Shown here: positions 1 to 11,643 of the stretch, one piece after another
Layout: each line of letters starts with the position of its first letter
Numbering within the stretch: position 1 is the stretch's first letter
From: Emydura subglobosa
Taxonomy: Eukaryota; Chordata; Testudines; Chelidae
DNA length: 64,000 bases
Assembly: GCA_007922225.1 (NCBI GenBank)
Contig: ML679966.1
Location: 31,789,896-31,853,895, forward strand
Direction: 5' to 3'
Translations under genes and position numbers: made by a program
The notes under the pieces: generated by a model
Database searches by the model: none
Told to the model about the DNA's origin: nothing
The model's input: only the letters and a program-made list of their open reading frames with translations

Positions 1-1049
1 GCACACCATAACTGGCTCAATGTTAGCTCATAATCCACGCTCCACACGGGGGCATCTGAACCATGTATGTTTATTTTGTTTTATAGAAACTCGTTCCAGT
101 TGCGTGGCTAGTGCAAGTCCCCCATCAAAATCCCCTCCAAGGCTGGGAGGAAGCCTTTGTATGGCAGGAGGTCCTCGCTGGAAATCTTACCCAAGTGCCC
201 CCAAAATATAAATGTGTTGTCTGTTTGGGCCCTACCATTATGTAACAAAATGTGATGCACAACGTGATGAACTGTCTGGTTGGGCTCAGTTTAAATCCTC
301 AGTCGCAACTACATTCTGGGGCTACGTCCCATTTAACCCTGTTAGTTATTCTCTCACTTTAGGGCAAATTCACGCCCTGTCATTGTCATTGGAATACCTC
401 ACCAACCTCACGGCAAGGTTTTCCCAGACAGAAATATCCTTAACCATCCTCTCAAACTCTGCTAAACAAAATCGCCTCATGTTACGGACTTTGCTTCAAA
501 AAAAACTTTTTGTCTGGCTCTAGACAAATTAGATCCTCATTTTGCTGGCCAACGCTGACTGTGCCTCAAACCCGGGTGGAAAAACCTAACTCACGTTATT
601 AATGACCTCACATCCCTGTCAATGAAAGTTTGTGAGAATCGGGAACTCTGGAACTTGGGTCGTGGGTGGCTGTAATTAAGCATTGGTCGTTAATCGGGTT
701 ATTAATGTTAATTTTGTTCTTACTCGGTATTACCCTGGTCACACATATCATTTCCAAAACAGTCTCAGCATTACCTGCCTGGGTCAAATATGTACCTCTG
801 CCGGTCAAGGACGAGACAGCCTAACGTACCTGCTTACCTACTGCCCAACTCGGCCTAGCCGCTTCGTGCCCGGTTACCCTCTCCCCCCTTTTTTTGTCCC
901 TTCCTTCTCCCTCCCTCTCATTACCCTGGGGGGTCTGTGGGACCACTGGGGCCAATGGGTGCTCGGGTTGGCCACGGGGGCATATCGCTGCACCAATTCT
1001 GCCATGACCACCCCTCGCCCCCCCACCCATTCGGTGCTAACAGTCAACC
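1..1049 (+). pseudogene. Endogenous retrovirus 3' internal remnant, probably env-derived
   Basis: This lies directly upstream of an LTR in the same orientation, where a provirus carries env. An open stretch runs from 212 to 523. A separate segment from about 684 to 755 encodes roughly 20 mostly hydrophobic residues (Leu, Ile, Val, Phe) in another reading frame, as expected for a membrane anchor near the end of a retroviral envelope transmembrane subunit. Stops and frame changes separate the two, so no protein can be made. The env assignment is inferred from position and the hydrophobic segment; I did not identify a receptor-binding region, furin site or fusion peptide. The 5' part of the provirus lies outside the window. 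The stretch from about 800 to 1049 shows no recognisable motif. Confidence 0.45.
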
Positions 1050-1116
1050 CATGACCTGACCTTATTAGGGTATGCCTACATGATTGGCTGTGCCTTCAGC
1101 TCCCACGTCATATATG

Positions 1117-1188
1117 GGAAATGAAACTTAACTGACCATGGGAAACGAAACTTAACAGCAACCAGGAAATGAAACCTATTGCTAGTAT
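1117..1188 (+). promoter_or_regulatory. Three 24-bp enhancer-like repeats in LTR U3
   Basis: GGAAATGAAAC at 1117, GGAAACGAAAC at 1141 and GGAAATGAAAC at 1165 recur at exactly 24-bp spacing; the first two units also share the following TTAAC. Each core fits GGAANNGAAAC, the published Ets-IRF composite element bound by PU.1 or SpiB with IRF4 or IRF8. The TATA-like box lies about 35 bp after the last unit, the usual place for a retroviral enhancer. Immune-cell activity is inference from the motif. Confidence 0.55.
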
Positions 1189-1219
1189 CCCTCAGCCAAT
1201 CTGGAGCTGGCACGAAGCC

Positions 1220-1229
1220 CATAAAAGGG
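1220..1229 (+). promoter_or_regulatory. LTR TATA-like box
   Basis: CATAAAAGGG, preceded about 25 bp upstream by AGCCAATC (CCAAT box). It probably sets the U3/R boundary about 25-30 bp downstream. Confidence 0.55.
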
Positions 1230-1445
1230 GTCTCATCCAAGCCCCTGGCTGAGAGCCTTCCCGAACTACCAGCCTGATCACCTGGTCCGGACTCTCCCGC
1301 TCCCGTGTCCCCCCCCCCCCCCAGCGCGAATCGTTTGTTAGCTGGCCGAGTTCGAGTTTTTTGCTGTGTCCCTTTCTAGTCTGGGTGGTAAGGAGTTAAT
1401 TATCAGCCCGTGTTCTTTAGCTAGCTGACTGTAACATTCCTTCGT

Positions 1446-1612
1446 ATCAGTCTGTGACTCGCAGTTAACTGTCTGTTGTCTCTTTAAAATTAGTCTGTGT
1501 CTTCCAGTTAACTGTCTCTTTAAAATCAGTCTGTGTCTTGCAGTTATCTGTCGGTTTAGCATTGCATCGTATTAGCTTGTGTATTGTAGTTAATTGTTTG
1601 TTTAAATGTGTA
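1446..1612 (+). repeat. Degenerate tandem repeats inside the LTR
   Basis: Four units begin near 1446, 1489, 1525 and 1571. Each has the form ATYAGTCTGTG...CAGTTAACTGTC...TTTAAA with substitutions. The spacing is irregular (36-46 bp), which suggests old duplication followed by small deletions. Confidence 0.6.
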
Positions 1613-1650
1613 TAAATAGTTAAAATCCTATATTATTTCTGTTGTCTTAT

Positions 1651-1656
1651 AATAAA
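1651..1656 (+). terminator. LTR polyadenylation signal
   Basis: AATAAA about 60 bp before the inferred LTR end, in the right orientation for the LTR. Confidence 0.6.
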
Positions 1657-1717
1657 ATCCTGTTAATTACTAACCGACTCATTATTAACTCTCGGGGATC
1701 ATTAACCTGTCGGAACA

Positions 1718-2214
1718 CTGACAAACCTGCTAGCACCATGTTCCCTTTGGGAAGTAAAGCACTGGTGTTTAACTATCCTAGCCAACTGTCACTTGCAGTT
1801 GGATCCTATGCAAACATTTGGGGTATGGATGGGAAAACCTCTCTGCACCTTGCGTTTGCCTTCTGTGCATGATGGGTGATAATTAGATCCAAAGGATGAA
1901 AAAATGCTTGACATCTATCTGAACCACTACTCAAATGTCACAAGCTGAAAGTTAAGGTGGGTTCATTCTACAAGAAAATGGTGCTGAGAAGTGGTAAATA
2001 AGATGTCCTAAATCTTTTGAGGTATTATAAATATTACTGTATGACATTCTGAAAGACTGGCAGGCTCAAAACAGTCCTCAAGTCTCTAACTTAATTGAAA
2101 GAATATTTTGGTGCATTGCAGCCTGGTGTGTTTGTCTGAAATCAGTGAAAATAATTGTGCCACACATACACTGTATTTTAATAGATACAATTATATTATT
2201 CTTAAACCAGATTT
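1718..2214. other. No recognisable feature
   Basis: AT-rich single-copy-looking sequence with only short, unsupported open frames. Confidence 0.5.
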
Positions 2215-2226
2215 CTTCATACACAT

Positions 2227-2526
2227 GGTTGATGGGTATAATAGGCCACTGGAGGCTAAGCCTATTATAGGTGGTGGCCCTGCCTCTTCTCGTCCCCCAT
2301 GGGAGGTGGGTAAAGGCTCAGGGACTGGGCTTCAGTGAGGCTTAGAGCTCCTCTGGACTGTCAGGACTCCTCTGGATGCTACAGGCGCCGGTGGGCTGGC
2401 CAGGATTTGGGGCTGTGCCAGCAGGCCAGCTGGTGAAAGCAGAGTGAGGGGAGGAGCCTCAGGCAGAAGGGGCAGGCCATGGCAGGGGGCTAGCCTCCCT
2501 GAAAAGGGGGTGCATGTGCCACCCAT
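2227..2526. mobile_element. GC-rich insertion flanked by 12-bp direct repeats
   Basis: A 300-bp GC-rich block in AT-rich DNA is bracketed by CTTCATACACAT (2215-2226) and CTTCATACATAT (2527-2538), which differ at one base. These look like target-site duplications. GATGGG near the left end and CCCATC at the right end could be the remains of short terminal inverted repeats. There is no coding potential and the family was not identified. A non-autonomous DNA transposon or a retroposed fragment are both possible. Confidence 0.5.
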
Positions 2527-2538
2527 CTTCATACATAT

Positions 2539-3848
2539 TAAAGACACTAGTCCTCTCTCAGGATTCAATATGTTACAATCCAAGTCTGAAGCTTTAAAAC
2601 AAAGCCACATGAGAATAAAGAGCCAAAAAGTGTTCTTAAGAAGTGAATATACTTTTTTTCCACACACTAAGTAGAGCCACAATTTTCTCTGAGGCTTTCA
2701 AAACCAATTCTTTTCTTTGGGCTGAAATTATGCATCAAATATTTCAATTAAAAAAAGTATCAGTGACTGAAACTAGGAGTTTATAATGGAAGTGTCATCC
2801 CAACTGCTAAGCCATTATGCTACTTGTCTGTCTATGTATAGTGTTTCTATATATATATACATAAATACATATACTGAGTTCACCTACAGAAACAGATCTT
2901 TTCAAAATTAAAACATTTTCAAAGCTGTGTCTATTAATGTAAAATATGTCTAAAGTTGCTTTATTACACTTTTTAGTTCCAGAAAGGATCTAAAAGTAAA
3001 AAATAGTAACAGTTTTACCACAGAAACTACCATTTCTCTTAATTTTTAAAAAAATTGCAAAGCTCTGAATTAATTAGAACTGTTGCCATAGAAACAGACT
3101 GGGCAAAGAAATATTTATAGTTGCTGCAAGCAATCATTTTTCAGTTTAATACTTTAAAATGTCAAGCAACACATAATCTCTAGAATGAAATAAGATGGGT
3201 GGTGGGCTTTTTTTGTTTTTGTTTTATGTTTTCCATCTGATATATTCTTTAACTTTATATTAGAATACATTTTCACTTTTTTGCCTTCAGAAAAAATAAA
3301 ACAATTTTGTGTTTGGCCCAAATAAATTTGCCACATATAAAGATGAAGAATCATTTGTCCAAATTAGGTATGCTATAGTCAATGTGTAGTCATTAAAGAA
3401 GTGCTTTTGTGATTTTTTTCATAGCTAATTAAGTTAAGCAGTTTCTTATAAGAGTCTAAACTATGATGCTAATTACAATACCTACAAAAATTATACTTGG
3501 TACCCACAAATGTCAGGCAGAAAATACCTCATATGAAAGATAATTTTATTCCAAAATTGGTCCTATTTCAGGAATAATGAATTCATAATAGTTTCAGTTA
3601 TTAAGGTGAAAGACAATATATAGACAAGCATTGGACAAACATCTCTATAAATCAGCTAGTATAATTCTGCGTTGAATTTCAATACCTCTGCTTTTCCAGT
3701 TTCGAGCTGAGACTGGGGGTCATGCCAAATAGTTTATATGAATTGTGGGCAAACATACACTGGGCGTTAACTTCAGACTAAGGACTATACTCATTGGGGC
3801 CTTGACTGGGCTGAGTGCTGTGGAGAGCCCAAGTTTGGGTGCTAAATT
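2539..3848. other. AT-rich stretch, nothing recognised
   Basis: Low-complexity AT-rich DNA with a short (TA)n run near 2850. No coding, RNA or transposon signature seen. Confidence 0.5.
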
Positions 3849-3856
3849 CTGTAGCA

Positions 3857-4794
3857 CAGTGTTTCTCAACCTTTTAAGTAGCAAGTACCCCCTAACTTCT
3901 GAAAATTTTAATAAGTACCCCACCACTCAATTTTCCACAGGATTTTATATTTACAGACTAATGTGAGCCATATGTTGGAAGAAGGGCTGAGTATATAAGG
4001 CAATGATATGACAGATGTCAGGTCTAATGTGGGTAGGGTTACCACCTTTACACCAGGCATGCGCAACTCAATTCAAGTATGTACATGGGCTAGAGGTGAT
4101 GTTGGCCAAAGCTAGGAGGCTTTGAGTGGCATGCCAATGCTGGGGAATATAAAGCGCTGCTTTATATATAATTTTTTTGCCATAGATTTGAGAGGAGGAA
4201 GGGGTGAGAGAGAGACAGGGAAGAAGGGCAAGAGAGAGAGAGACAGGAAAAGAGGGTAACTGGTGAAATCTGGGTCTATCATAGTTGTCAGTTTCACTGC
4301 TCTAGCTGGGCACTGGGCGGGGGGCTGCCAGCTAGGCAAGTTGTAGGCGGCTGCCGCCTGGCTGCCAGCCAAGGAGGTGGGCGACTGCCACCCAATTCAA
4401 GCTGGAGCAGAGGAGGCTTCTGTGCCGGCTGGGACCCAGGGATGTGGGCAGGCGGCTGCTGCCTGTCTTCAAGCCAGGGTGCCTGCCTGCCTGCCTGTCT
4501 CCCCCAGAAGCTAGCGGCTGCTGCTCACTCCCCAGCTGGGAGCTGCGACCGGGTGGGAAGCTGGAGGCTGCCACCTGCCTTCCAGCTGGGACCGGGAGGG
4601 AAGCTGGGGGCTGCAGCCTGGCTTCCCGGGACTGTGGCGGCTGCTGCCTGCCTCCCATCTGGGAGCTGTGACTGAGCAGGAAGCGGGGGGCTATTGCCTG
4701 CCTTCCTCAGAAGTCAGCAGCGGCCGCCCACCTCCCCATCACTCTGTTTTTCCCTGGGTACCCCCTGCCTGTGTCCACAGGTTGAGAAACTATG
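3857..4794. mobile_element. hAT-type MITE with GC-rich minisatellite core
   Basis: The ends CAGTGTTTCTCAACCTTTT (3857) and AGGTTGAGAAACTATG (to 4794) are inverted copies and resemble hAT/Charlie termini. Imperfect 8-bp duplications CTGTAGCA (3849-3856) and TCGTAGCA (4795-4802), matching at 6 of 8 positions, flank it as hAT elements make. The interior encodes no transposase. The left third is AT-rich with a GA-rich run (4190-4255); the rest is a GC-rich minisatellite. The element is non-autonomous and would have needed a transposase from elsewhere. Confidence 0.75.
4300..4740. repeat. GC-rich minisatellite inside the hAT MITE
   Basis: Imperfect units of roughly 45-70 bp built from GGCTGCYGCCTG, CTTCCAGCTGGGA and GGGAAGCTGG recur across the interval. 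There is also a (CCTG)n run near 4480-4497. Units vary in length, consistent with replication slippage after insertion. Open frames across it are by-products of the repeat. Confidence 0.65.
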
Positions 4795-4889
4795 TCGTAG
4801 CACACAGGATTCCATATAGGCCAGAAAAAAGGTACACTGTTGGAAAAAGAGCAAATCTTCATGTTCATATCAGTTAGGAGTTTGCGGGG

Positions 4890-4975
4890 ACAGAGCTTAT
4901 CTTACCCCAAATTTCTATTGAGTCTCTCTGTTTCCCTGGGAAATTCAGGCACCTGCTCAAGAGCCTATGAAAGAC
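4890..4975 (-). repeat. Unclassified repeat, arm A of an inverted pair
   Basis: On the minus strand this segment (core CCAGGGAAAC with CTTTCAYAGGCT about 40 bp before it) matches 5675-5765 on the plus strand over about 85 bp with scattered differences. Both are therefore copies of one repeat family in opposite orientation about 700 bp apart. The family is not recognised. Confidence 0.45.
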
Positions 4976-5674
4976 TATGTATGAGCATGGCTGACAATGA
5001 GGAAAAGTAAATTGTGTGAGGGGCAGGAGCCAGGTGCCCTTGGGAGCTATTGTGAGCAGGGTCATCCATGAGGGCCAGCTACTGCCAGAAATGCTTCTGA
5101 AATCCCTCCTGAAATTCTCTCTCACAATCAACTGAAAATGCCTCATGACATTCCGAGCATAGTGGTCTTACTGGCCCATCATCCTGCAGCACCCTCTTTT
5201 CTCATCTTATTTAAGCTCATTTGATCATGTGTGACAAACCATGCTTGACAGATGTACCAAAAGCCAATGTTGCCTTATCACAAACCTCTGCACCCTTGCA
5301 GTATAGAGCCCTAAAACCACTAACTGTGATTGGAGCCAATGCAAGAAGCTCCTTCCCTTTAAATTTCAAAATAAGTCAATGTTATGCCTATACTATTATT
5401 GTATATGATGGGGGTAACAAGAGTAATACAGTGAGGTAAATAGGTGCACGAGATTTTCCATTTTTCTACTCTGAGTAATTACAGTGTATTGTAGCTAATG
5501 GCAATGGGATATGAGGATTTTAAAGCTGCCCCAAGCTTGTTCTTTGCTCATTGCTGAACTATATCCAGAGGAATATCACTTAGAAATCAAGTCATTTCTT
5601 GATTTCATCATTTGCATATTCAGGATTCAGACTAGTTAAATCTCAGATTTTCCCTGGGAGACTCCTAATTTCAG

Positions 5675-5765
5675 ATGTTCTTTCACAGGCTTCAAAGCCA
5701 GTGTCTGAATCCTCCAGGGAAACAAGGAAGGTCAGTAGACAATGGAGGTGAGATGTTCTATTTCC
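5675..5765 (+). repeat. Unclassified repeat, arm B of an inverted pair
   Basis: Mirror partner of 4890-4975, sharing CTTTCACAGGCTTC and CCAGGGAAACA in the same order. The two arms could form a hairpin with a roughly 700-bp loop if transcribed, but divergence makes two independent insertions more likely. DNA between the arms (4976-5674) has no other recognised feature. Confidence 0.45.
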
Positions 5766-5783
5766 ACACACTCCCAGTCTTTA

Positions 5784-6015
5784 TGGGCTTGTCTTCACTT
5801 ACCTCGGAGATTTGGCTGCAGTTGACCAGAGTTACGCAAAAAACTTGCCTAACTCCCATAGACTTTTCTGCTTCTGTTCTGCGCTCCATCTTCACTGCAC
5901 TGCACCGACGGGAACCGCGTTCCCATCAACGCAGCACTACGCCACTTGAGAAGGTAGTCTTAATATGTCGATTTCTGGATTGACTGAGCAGGTCTTCACA
6001 GACTGCTCAGTTGAT
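5784..6015. mobile_element. Degraded palindromic Harbinger-type MITE
   Basis: It begins GGGCTTGTCTTCACT, close to the GGGCTTGTCTACACT ends of reptile Harbinger MITEs. The core is palindromic: CTGAGCAG (5984-5991) and CTGCTCAG (6003-6010) are perfect inverted arms around TCTTCACAGA, and the pairing extends to 13 of 15 bases. The right terminus is missing. No coding capacity. Confidence 0.5.
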
Positions 6016-6734
6016 CCAGAGAAGTCATAGACATAGACTATAGACTATGACTATGAAGACATAGCCTTAGGTATGATATCACTAGGTTGCTCTACTCTAT
6101 AGTTGAGACTTGGAGTATGAACATCTCTTCCCATGTCTTGTCACAGACAACACATGCAAACAAGTTAATGCACATATTAGGTGTGCAAATTACTGCATTG
6201 AATCATTTTCATAAGCTCCAGATTTCTAGATTTCCCAGGTATTAGAATATGATCTGGGAAATGCCAAGCAACTGCCATTCCCATTCACTTATATGTCCTC
6301 AGCACCTGTTAGAGCTGAGCTAATAAGGCTCAAGGCCCATTCCCATATATGTAATTTACACCCCTTTAAAGGCCCTTTGCACTGCCAGGGCAGCATAAAG
6401 GGGCCTTGATCTAAATAATCAGGCCTGAGGCATTGAAGAAATATATTTAGACTTTATGCACAGCTCTGAGCTACAGATGGGGCATAAACCTGTGAAATGT
6501 ACAAGTTTATTATGGAGAATGTGTCAGACTTTAGGTTGACCAGCTGGTATCCTCCACTCATATCCTGCAAAGGTTCTGGAACCCATGTTTCTTATTGAAA
6601 GAAATGATCAATACATAAATCACCTTGTCCTCAAAAACCCTCAGTGTGCTTGTTCATACACCAGTTACAAAAGGACTATGAGGAGTTGCCTTGTTCATTT
6701 ACAGGAGGATTCCTCAGATCCAAACCTGGATATC
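6016..6734. other. No gene; one short GC palindrome
   Basis: An inverted pair near 6366-6408 (AAGGCCCTTTGCACTGCC against GGCAGCATAAAGGGGCCTT) is probably an old MITE core. Nothing else recognised. Confidence 0.4.
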
Positions 6735-7870
6735 GTATGAAGAAACATCCAGACTACACAGGTTTCTCAATTTTATATATTTTATTAACTAAATTAAATG
6801 ACCAAGCAAAAGCATAAAATACCTATAACAAATCAAATTAGAATAAAGTGATTAATATCAAATAGTGAAATTAATCTAATCATTAGGGTTGAACAATAAC
6901 CTAATAGCTTAAAAGAAATTGTTGTTTTTTCTCAAATAATTTGGGAAGGCAGAAGTCTTATTTTGCTGTCAGCCTCAAAAGTAACAGGGCATTATCAATT
7001 TCACTGCCAATTGACATATTTATGTTTCAGCCAAGTAGCTGACACAGTGAGGGTCAAATCACTCCCCGGTTGAAGCTAAGGTAGAACTCTGATGCCAGTT
7101 AAGACAGCCTTCCTGTAAAGGGTCCATGCTCACCCCCTTGCTGCTCTGGGTTTCTTCCCTCTCACATTACACGCAGATGCAGCTTCATGCTCCCACCAGT
7201 GCTCTTTTATTTACAGGCTTCTCTTCCCACCACCAACTATTTAGAGCTATGCTCTCAGGCCAGGGGCCACACAGTCTCAGCTACCAGGTCAGGACAGCTC
7301 ACGTCCACCTGAGGTTTCTCCCTTTTAGGCTGATCCTTTGCCCCTTTTGGCTACTGCTCTTACTACCTTCCTTCAGTGAGCCTCTAGTCAGCCAGGTGAG
7401 CCTCTTCCTGCTAGCCTTTATAAGGCCTGTCTAATGAGCCTCACAGCTGCTCCTCGTTAGCCCAGTCCCTGCAGGCTCACTCAGCTGGCTCCATTCCCCC
7501 TTTAATTAGGGCTCCAGTACTATTTGAGTACTAGGAAGTGGGTGGGCACAAGCCTGCCCACAGCTGAAAGCTCCTTCCCCAGCCTAAGGGGAGGATCTAT
7601 AGAACCTGGACTCAACTAATTACAGGGGACAACAAATGAAAAAATAGGGATGGGCGTGAAGGTCAAAGGGCTAAATGGAAGGAACCTGAAAGGGACACTG
7701 AGCAGAGGACCCTGGTCAGCACCCACTGCTCCTCAAAGGTAGCCAAGGAGTCAGCGGACGTGGCACAGAGGAACTCTCTTGGGAGACGTGATTGGATGGA
7801 GATTAGGGCTTCAGTAGCAGGGGGCTGGGTTTACCCACAGGGCTCGGGCAGTACCATGTCAAACTTCCCA
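6735..7870 (-). repeat. LTR-like interspersed repeat, unclassified
   Basis: Composition changes from AT-rich (6735-7000) to CT/GC-rich (7080-7870), which read on the minus strand is the usual promoter-to-poly(A) polarity of an LTR. TTTATAAGG near 7418 gives a minus-strand CCTTATAAA, and ATTTTATTAAC near 6780 gives a minus-strand AATAAA. Ends and target duplication were not found. The open frame at 7126-7434 is leucine- and serine-rich, lacks a domain and is probably chance. Confidence 0.3.
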
Positions 7871-10800
7871 ATTATTTGTGGTTATGTAATAGCCAATGTC
7901 TCCCCCCTCCCAACATAACATTGCATAAAACATTCCAATACAATTCAGGATGGCACAGTTTGTTACATTTAAAATACAAATAACAAACTGAGGTCATGTA
8001 ACATGATTTCTAAACATACAACTCCTAATGCATGAAATATGCGTGGGTGTGATCTTTCAGACACCAGGGCTGTTTAATGTAGGGGCTGTTTTAGGTATTT
8101 GAGGAACTGTTCTATAGGCTCTGTACTGAGACAGATTCTGTGGATTCCATCCACATACACTCCTGCACACTCTCACACTTACTATGGATGCCTTTGACCT
8201 CGCTCCCTGTACTGTTTTTTCACTTGTTGTGCCCTTTAATCAGCTGGAGCCTGGACTTATTGGTGCCTCCCCTTTATTTGAGGGAAAGAGCCTTTAGCTA
8301 TGGGCAGGCCTAGATTCACCTGCACCAACACTTCAAATAGTACCCTCACAAGCTCATTGCAAGCACATAGACATCTCTACAGAAATCACAGGGTGATGAG
8401 CAATGGACCCATAGAGAGGGACTGGACTTCTGCTGCATCCCTTCTTATCTAAAGCCAAATGTCAAAATCCTGTGAAAGGAAGATCTGCAGAGTAAAGATG
8501 GAGAGGTTTTCACTGGGTGTCTGGGATGAGAAGAGAATCTCACAGAAGCAAAGCCTTCCTTCCCATGAGGCTAAAATAAATTCTACCTGTGTAGAAGTTC
8601 CTTTGCTCAGGTAAAAGGGGTGGGAGTAGTCTGGGACATTGTAAATAATAATCAAGTAAAAACAGTGGATTCAACTATGTTTTATTTTCTTTAACAATCA
8701 GGATTTTCGCTTTGCAAACAGAAAGTATTCCTGTTGTCAGTTGGAATAAAATGTGTGGGCACAGAAAAGCATAAAGGGAAATGTACAGTTTCATTAGATA
8801 AATTAATCTGCAGGAAAATAAAACCACATCTTTTCAAAGTTCATCGCCTTCCAATTGGCAATGCAGATGCCTATGTATTAAGCATGTTGCTCAGAAGTTG
8901 CAAAAGTTGCAAAATAGCAGAACTGAGAAACTGTTATTAGCAGAACTGAGAAAAGCATATATTCCCTCCAAACAGGGAAAACTTATTATCCCCTGTAGAA
9001 GGCTGAGACTTGTAATTTTGCTGGCTATCAGAGCAGCAAATGATAACATTTTCATTGTCTGTTCAATCAGAACTGATTGATTTATGTTTTAGTTACCATT
9101 TTCAGCCAGAAAATGAAGGTGACATTTCAGTTTGCATGCTGAAAGGTGAAATTTCTGATGATGACTGTGTAGTTATCACAAGAAAAGCCTGATGTTAAAA
9201 TATGGATGTGTTTTTATGCTTATTATAGTTCTCTGTTAGATTGTTTCAGAAGATGCTTTTTTATTTTCATCATCATTGCTCTTGCTGTCTTGCAGATTAT
9301 TTGCCCCATAGTACTTCTGCTAGAAAAATGAAGATTGCAAAATATTTCTGAAGATGTCTGTTTCCTTTGCTTTTTCCAATGTGAAATAAAATAGATTATA
9401 TGCTTACAATAAATATTTCTAGAAATAAATGATCTCTTCAACAAATTGTTAGAGTATCTCAGGTTCTGTGTTGTAATTCATAATGATGAAACAATTATTG
9501 ATTTTAGTCACTGTTAGTATAAACTGAATAGTTTAAAATCTGTGTTGAGTATTTAAAAAATATAATGTGATTCTTTTAATGTGTATCTAATGCATAACTC
9601 AATATGCTATATGTCAACAGTGTACTCAAGGTAACTATATAGCATTACTAACATGAGGCTGACTCAGAGAACTGTAACATTCTTTAATGCAGCAGCAAAC
9701 CCCGGCAATAAAAAGGTGCATTCAAAATGCATCACAGAAGCCATTTTTGAAAAATAAATTGCATCTTAACTGATGTTCTGGAAGCAAAGGGCAGAAGAGG
9801 AATTGTGCAGTGTTACGGCTGATCTTCAAAAGAATCTAGAGAAGGAAATACTGTATCACACTTATTTACATCTCAGCCTCCAGCAAGATGAAGCTTGACC
9901 TCAGGTTGACTCTAAAGTCACAAGCTAAAAGGAACTGTTATGTAAGGGAGAATGGCTAAAATTAACCATAATAAAACAGAAGGCTGGGGTGAAGGTAACC
10001 AGAAAAGAAGCATATGAGTTTATTAAATTATCTTTCTCTGTTTTATCGATCTCACTACTACCGAGCTAGCAACAAAAAGAGGCAGAAATTTTGTCCTGAC
10101 AAAAATCTTATTCTTGAAAGAACTGATTACAGTTATTGTTGTTTTAATGTCCATCTTCATTCTGCATACAGGTTTTTTTTTTTATATTGTTGGTAATTTC
10201 TTTTCTATTTTGCATTTAATTTATTGCAAAGTATAATTAACAAGTCTTCAAATAAGAATTGTTTAGTGAAAGACCAGTGGGGTTTTTAACCATTCTTCAG
10301 GATGAAAAAAAAAAGATGATTCAAAATATTTGGCTGGCAACTGGTTTAATAATTTCACCTTTTATATTATTACCTATAGACGAGAGTGCCCATTTTCTCC
10401 CCTCTGCTAATCAAGATGGAGTAGAGCAGAGTACAGTGGAAGATGATTGTAAGATGCAGAAGGTGGGAGCAGCAGCTCCATAGCTTTCCCCCAAGCTTTC
10501 CCTCACTTCCATGAAGCCCCAAGAAGGCCGGGTGTACTAATCATGTGGGAACATAGCTGAATTTGGAGGGTGTGAGGATCAGAGGGATTGCCACACCCCA
10601 CAGTATCAATCCTTCTTAAGAACCATGGGAATCTCCATTTTAGAGCATGGTGAACCTGGTCAGCAATCTCTTCTGCAAGGGTCTCTATATAGTTCTACTA
10701 TAATCAGAAATCTTCCAGAGCAGCAGGTGAAGGGAAGTCATGTCATTATGAAGGGAGGGTCCTGAGAAAGCTGGGATGCCATGGGAAAGGGACATGCAAA

Positions 10801-11640
10801 CAGTAATGTGGCGGCACTTGGTCATCATCATGCAAATACTGCTTCCTTCTGTCAATGCATTGATCCATAGGATATATCTGCAGTTCTCAGGATAGCTGCA
10901 AATTTCATATGTCTTGACACTGCAGCCTGCTTTATGAAGGGCAAACACCCTTTCCACAACATGAATAATCCCAAAGAAAATTCCTGCCCCCAAGATGTTT
11001 TTCTGCACAAGAAATAATTTTCAGTATATTTATATGCTGATTGTGTGATCAATGCTCTCCTGAACATAAACTATATCCCAATCCCAAGGATTTTATAATC
11101 TAAATAGACAAGGATTCAGTTATATAATACACTACGTGGAGGTGCACGTGGAGTTTAATTTACCGCACCAATATAGGATTTGTGCAGATTTTAAATAAAT
11201 TACACATTGTGGGTGTTGGGTTAAAAGTGGTGGGCACTAAATTGATAATAAAGAAAAACTACAAATTATGCTTCTTAAAAAATTGTCAAGAGACTAGACC
11301 AATACAAAATCAAGCTTGGTTTTTATTCTGCAAGGCCACAGGAAGTGAGGCCTTCTCTGTATTGGGGACATCTTTGCTCATTTGTTACTAATTACCTGTT
11401 GCAGACAAAATTATACTGCATGTCTGCCTACAAAAACATCATCTCCAGGAAAGATGGCTGTAGAGGGAATGCTGCTAAAATAGCATTCTCAGAAGAACCA
11501 CCTATGAGTGATATCAACATGCACAGATGAAGTTAGTGGGCTGTACTTCCTTGATTGAAATCCTAGTATGACTGTTTTGAAATAATACTGTATGCATTCT
11601 CTCGCAGAAATTCAAGAAATATTACAACTAATCATGTCTC
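7871..11640. other. Long AT-rich stretch without recognised genes
   Basis: Only short frames of fewer than about 110 codons, none with a motif I recognise. A 16-base motif TAGCAGAACTGAGAAA is duplicated at 8915 and 8938. No RNA gene, promoter or transposon end seen. Confidence 0.5.
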
Positions 11641-11643
11641 TTA

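Larger units (their letters stand above)
1050..1717 (+). mobile_element. 3' LTR of the endogenous retrovirus
   Basis: The order of signals is that of an LTR: upstream repeats (1117-1188), a CCAAT box near 1195, a TATA-like CATAAAAGG at 1220-1228, a C-homopolymer near 1310, degenerate tandem repeats (1446-1612) and AATAAA at 1651. The 3' edge is placed at ...GGAACA near 1717. The 5' edge is uncertain because no clear polypurine tract is visible; TG near 1051 is the best candidate. The distance from TATA to poly(A) signal (about 430 bp) implies a long R region. Only one LTR lies in the window, so provirus age cannot be estimated. Confidence 0.65.

Noticed and set aside
4332..4675. Several cysteine- and glycine-rich frames
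   Set aside because: All sit in the minisatellite of the hAT MITE.
7126..7434. Leucine-rich 102-codon frame as a membrane protein
   Set aside because: It lies in pyrimidine-rich LTR-like sequence, where such frames arise by composition. No family resemblance.
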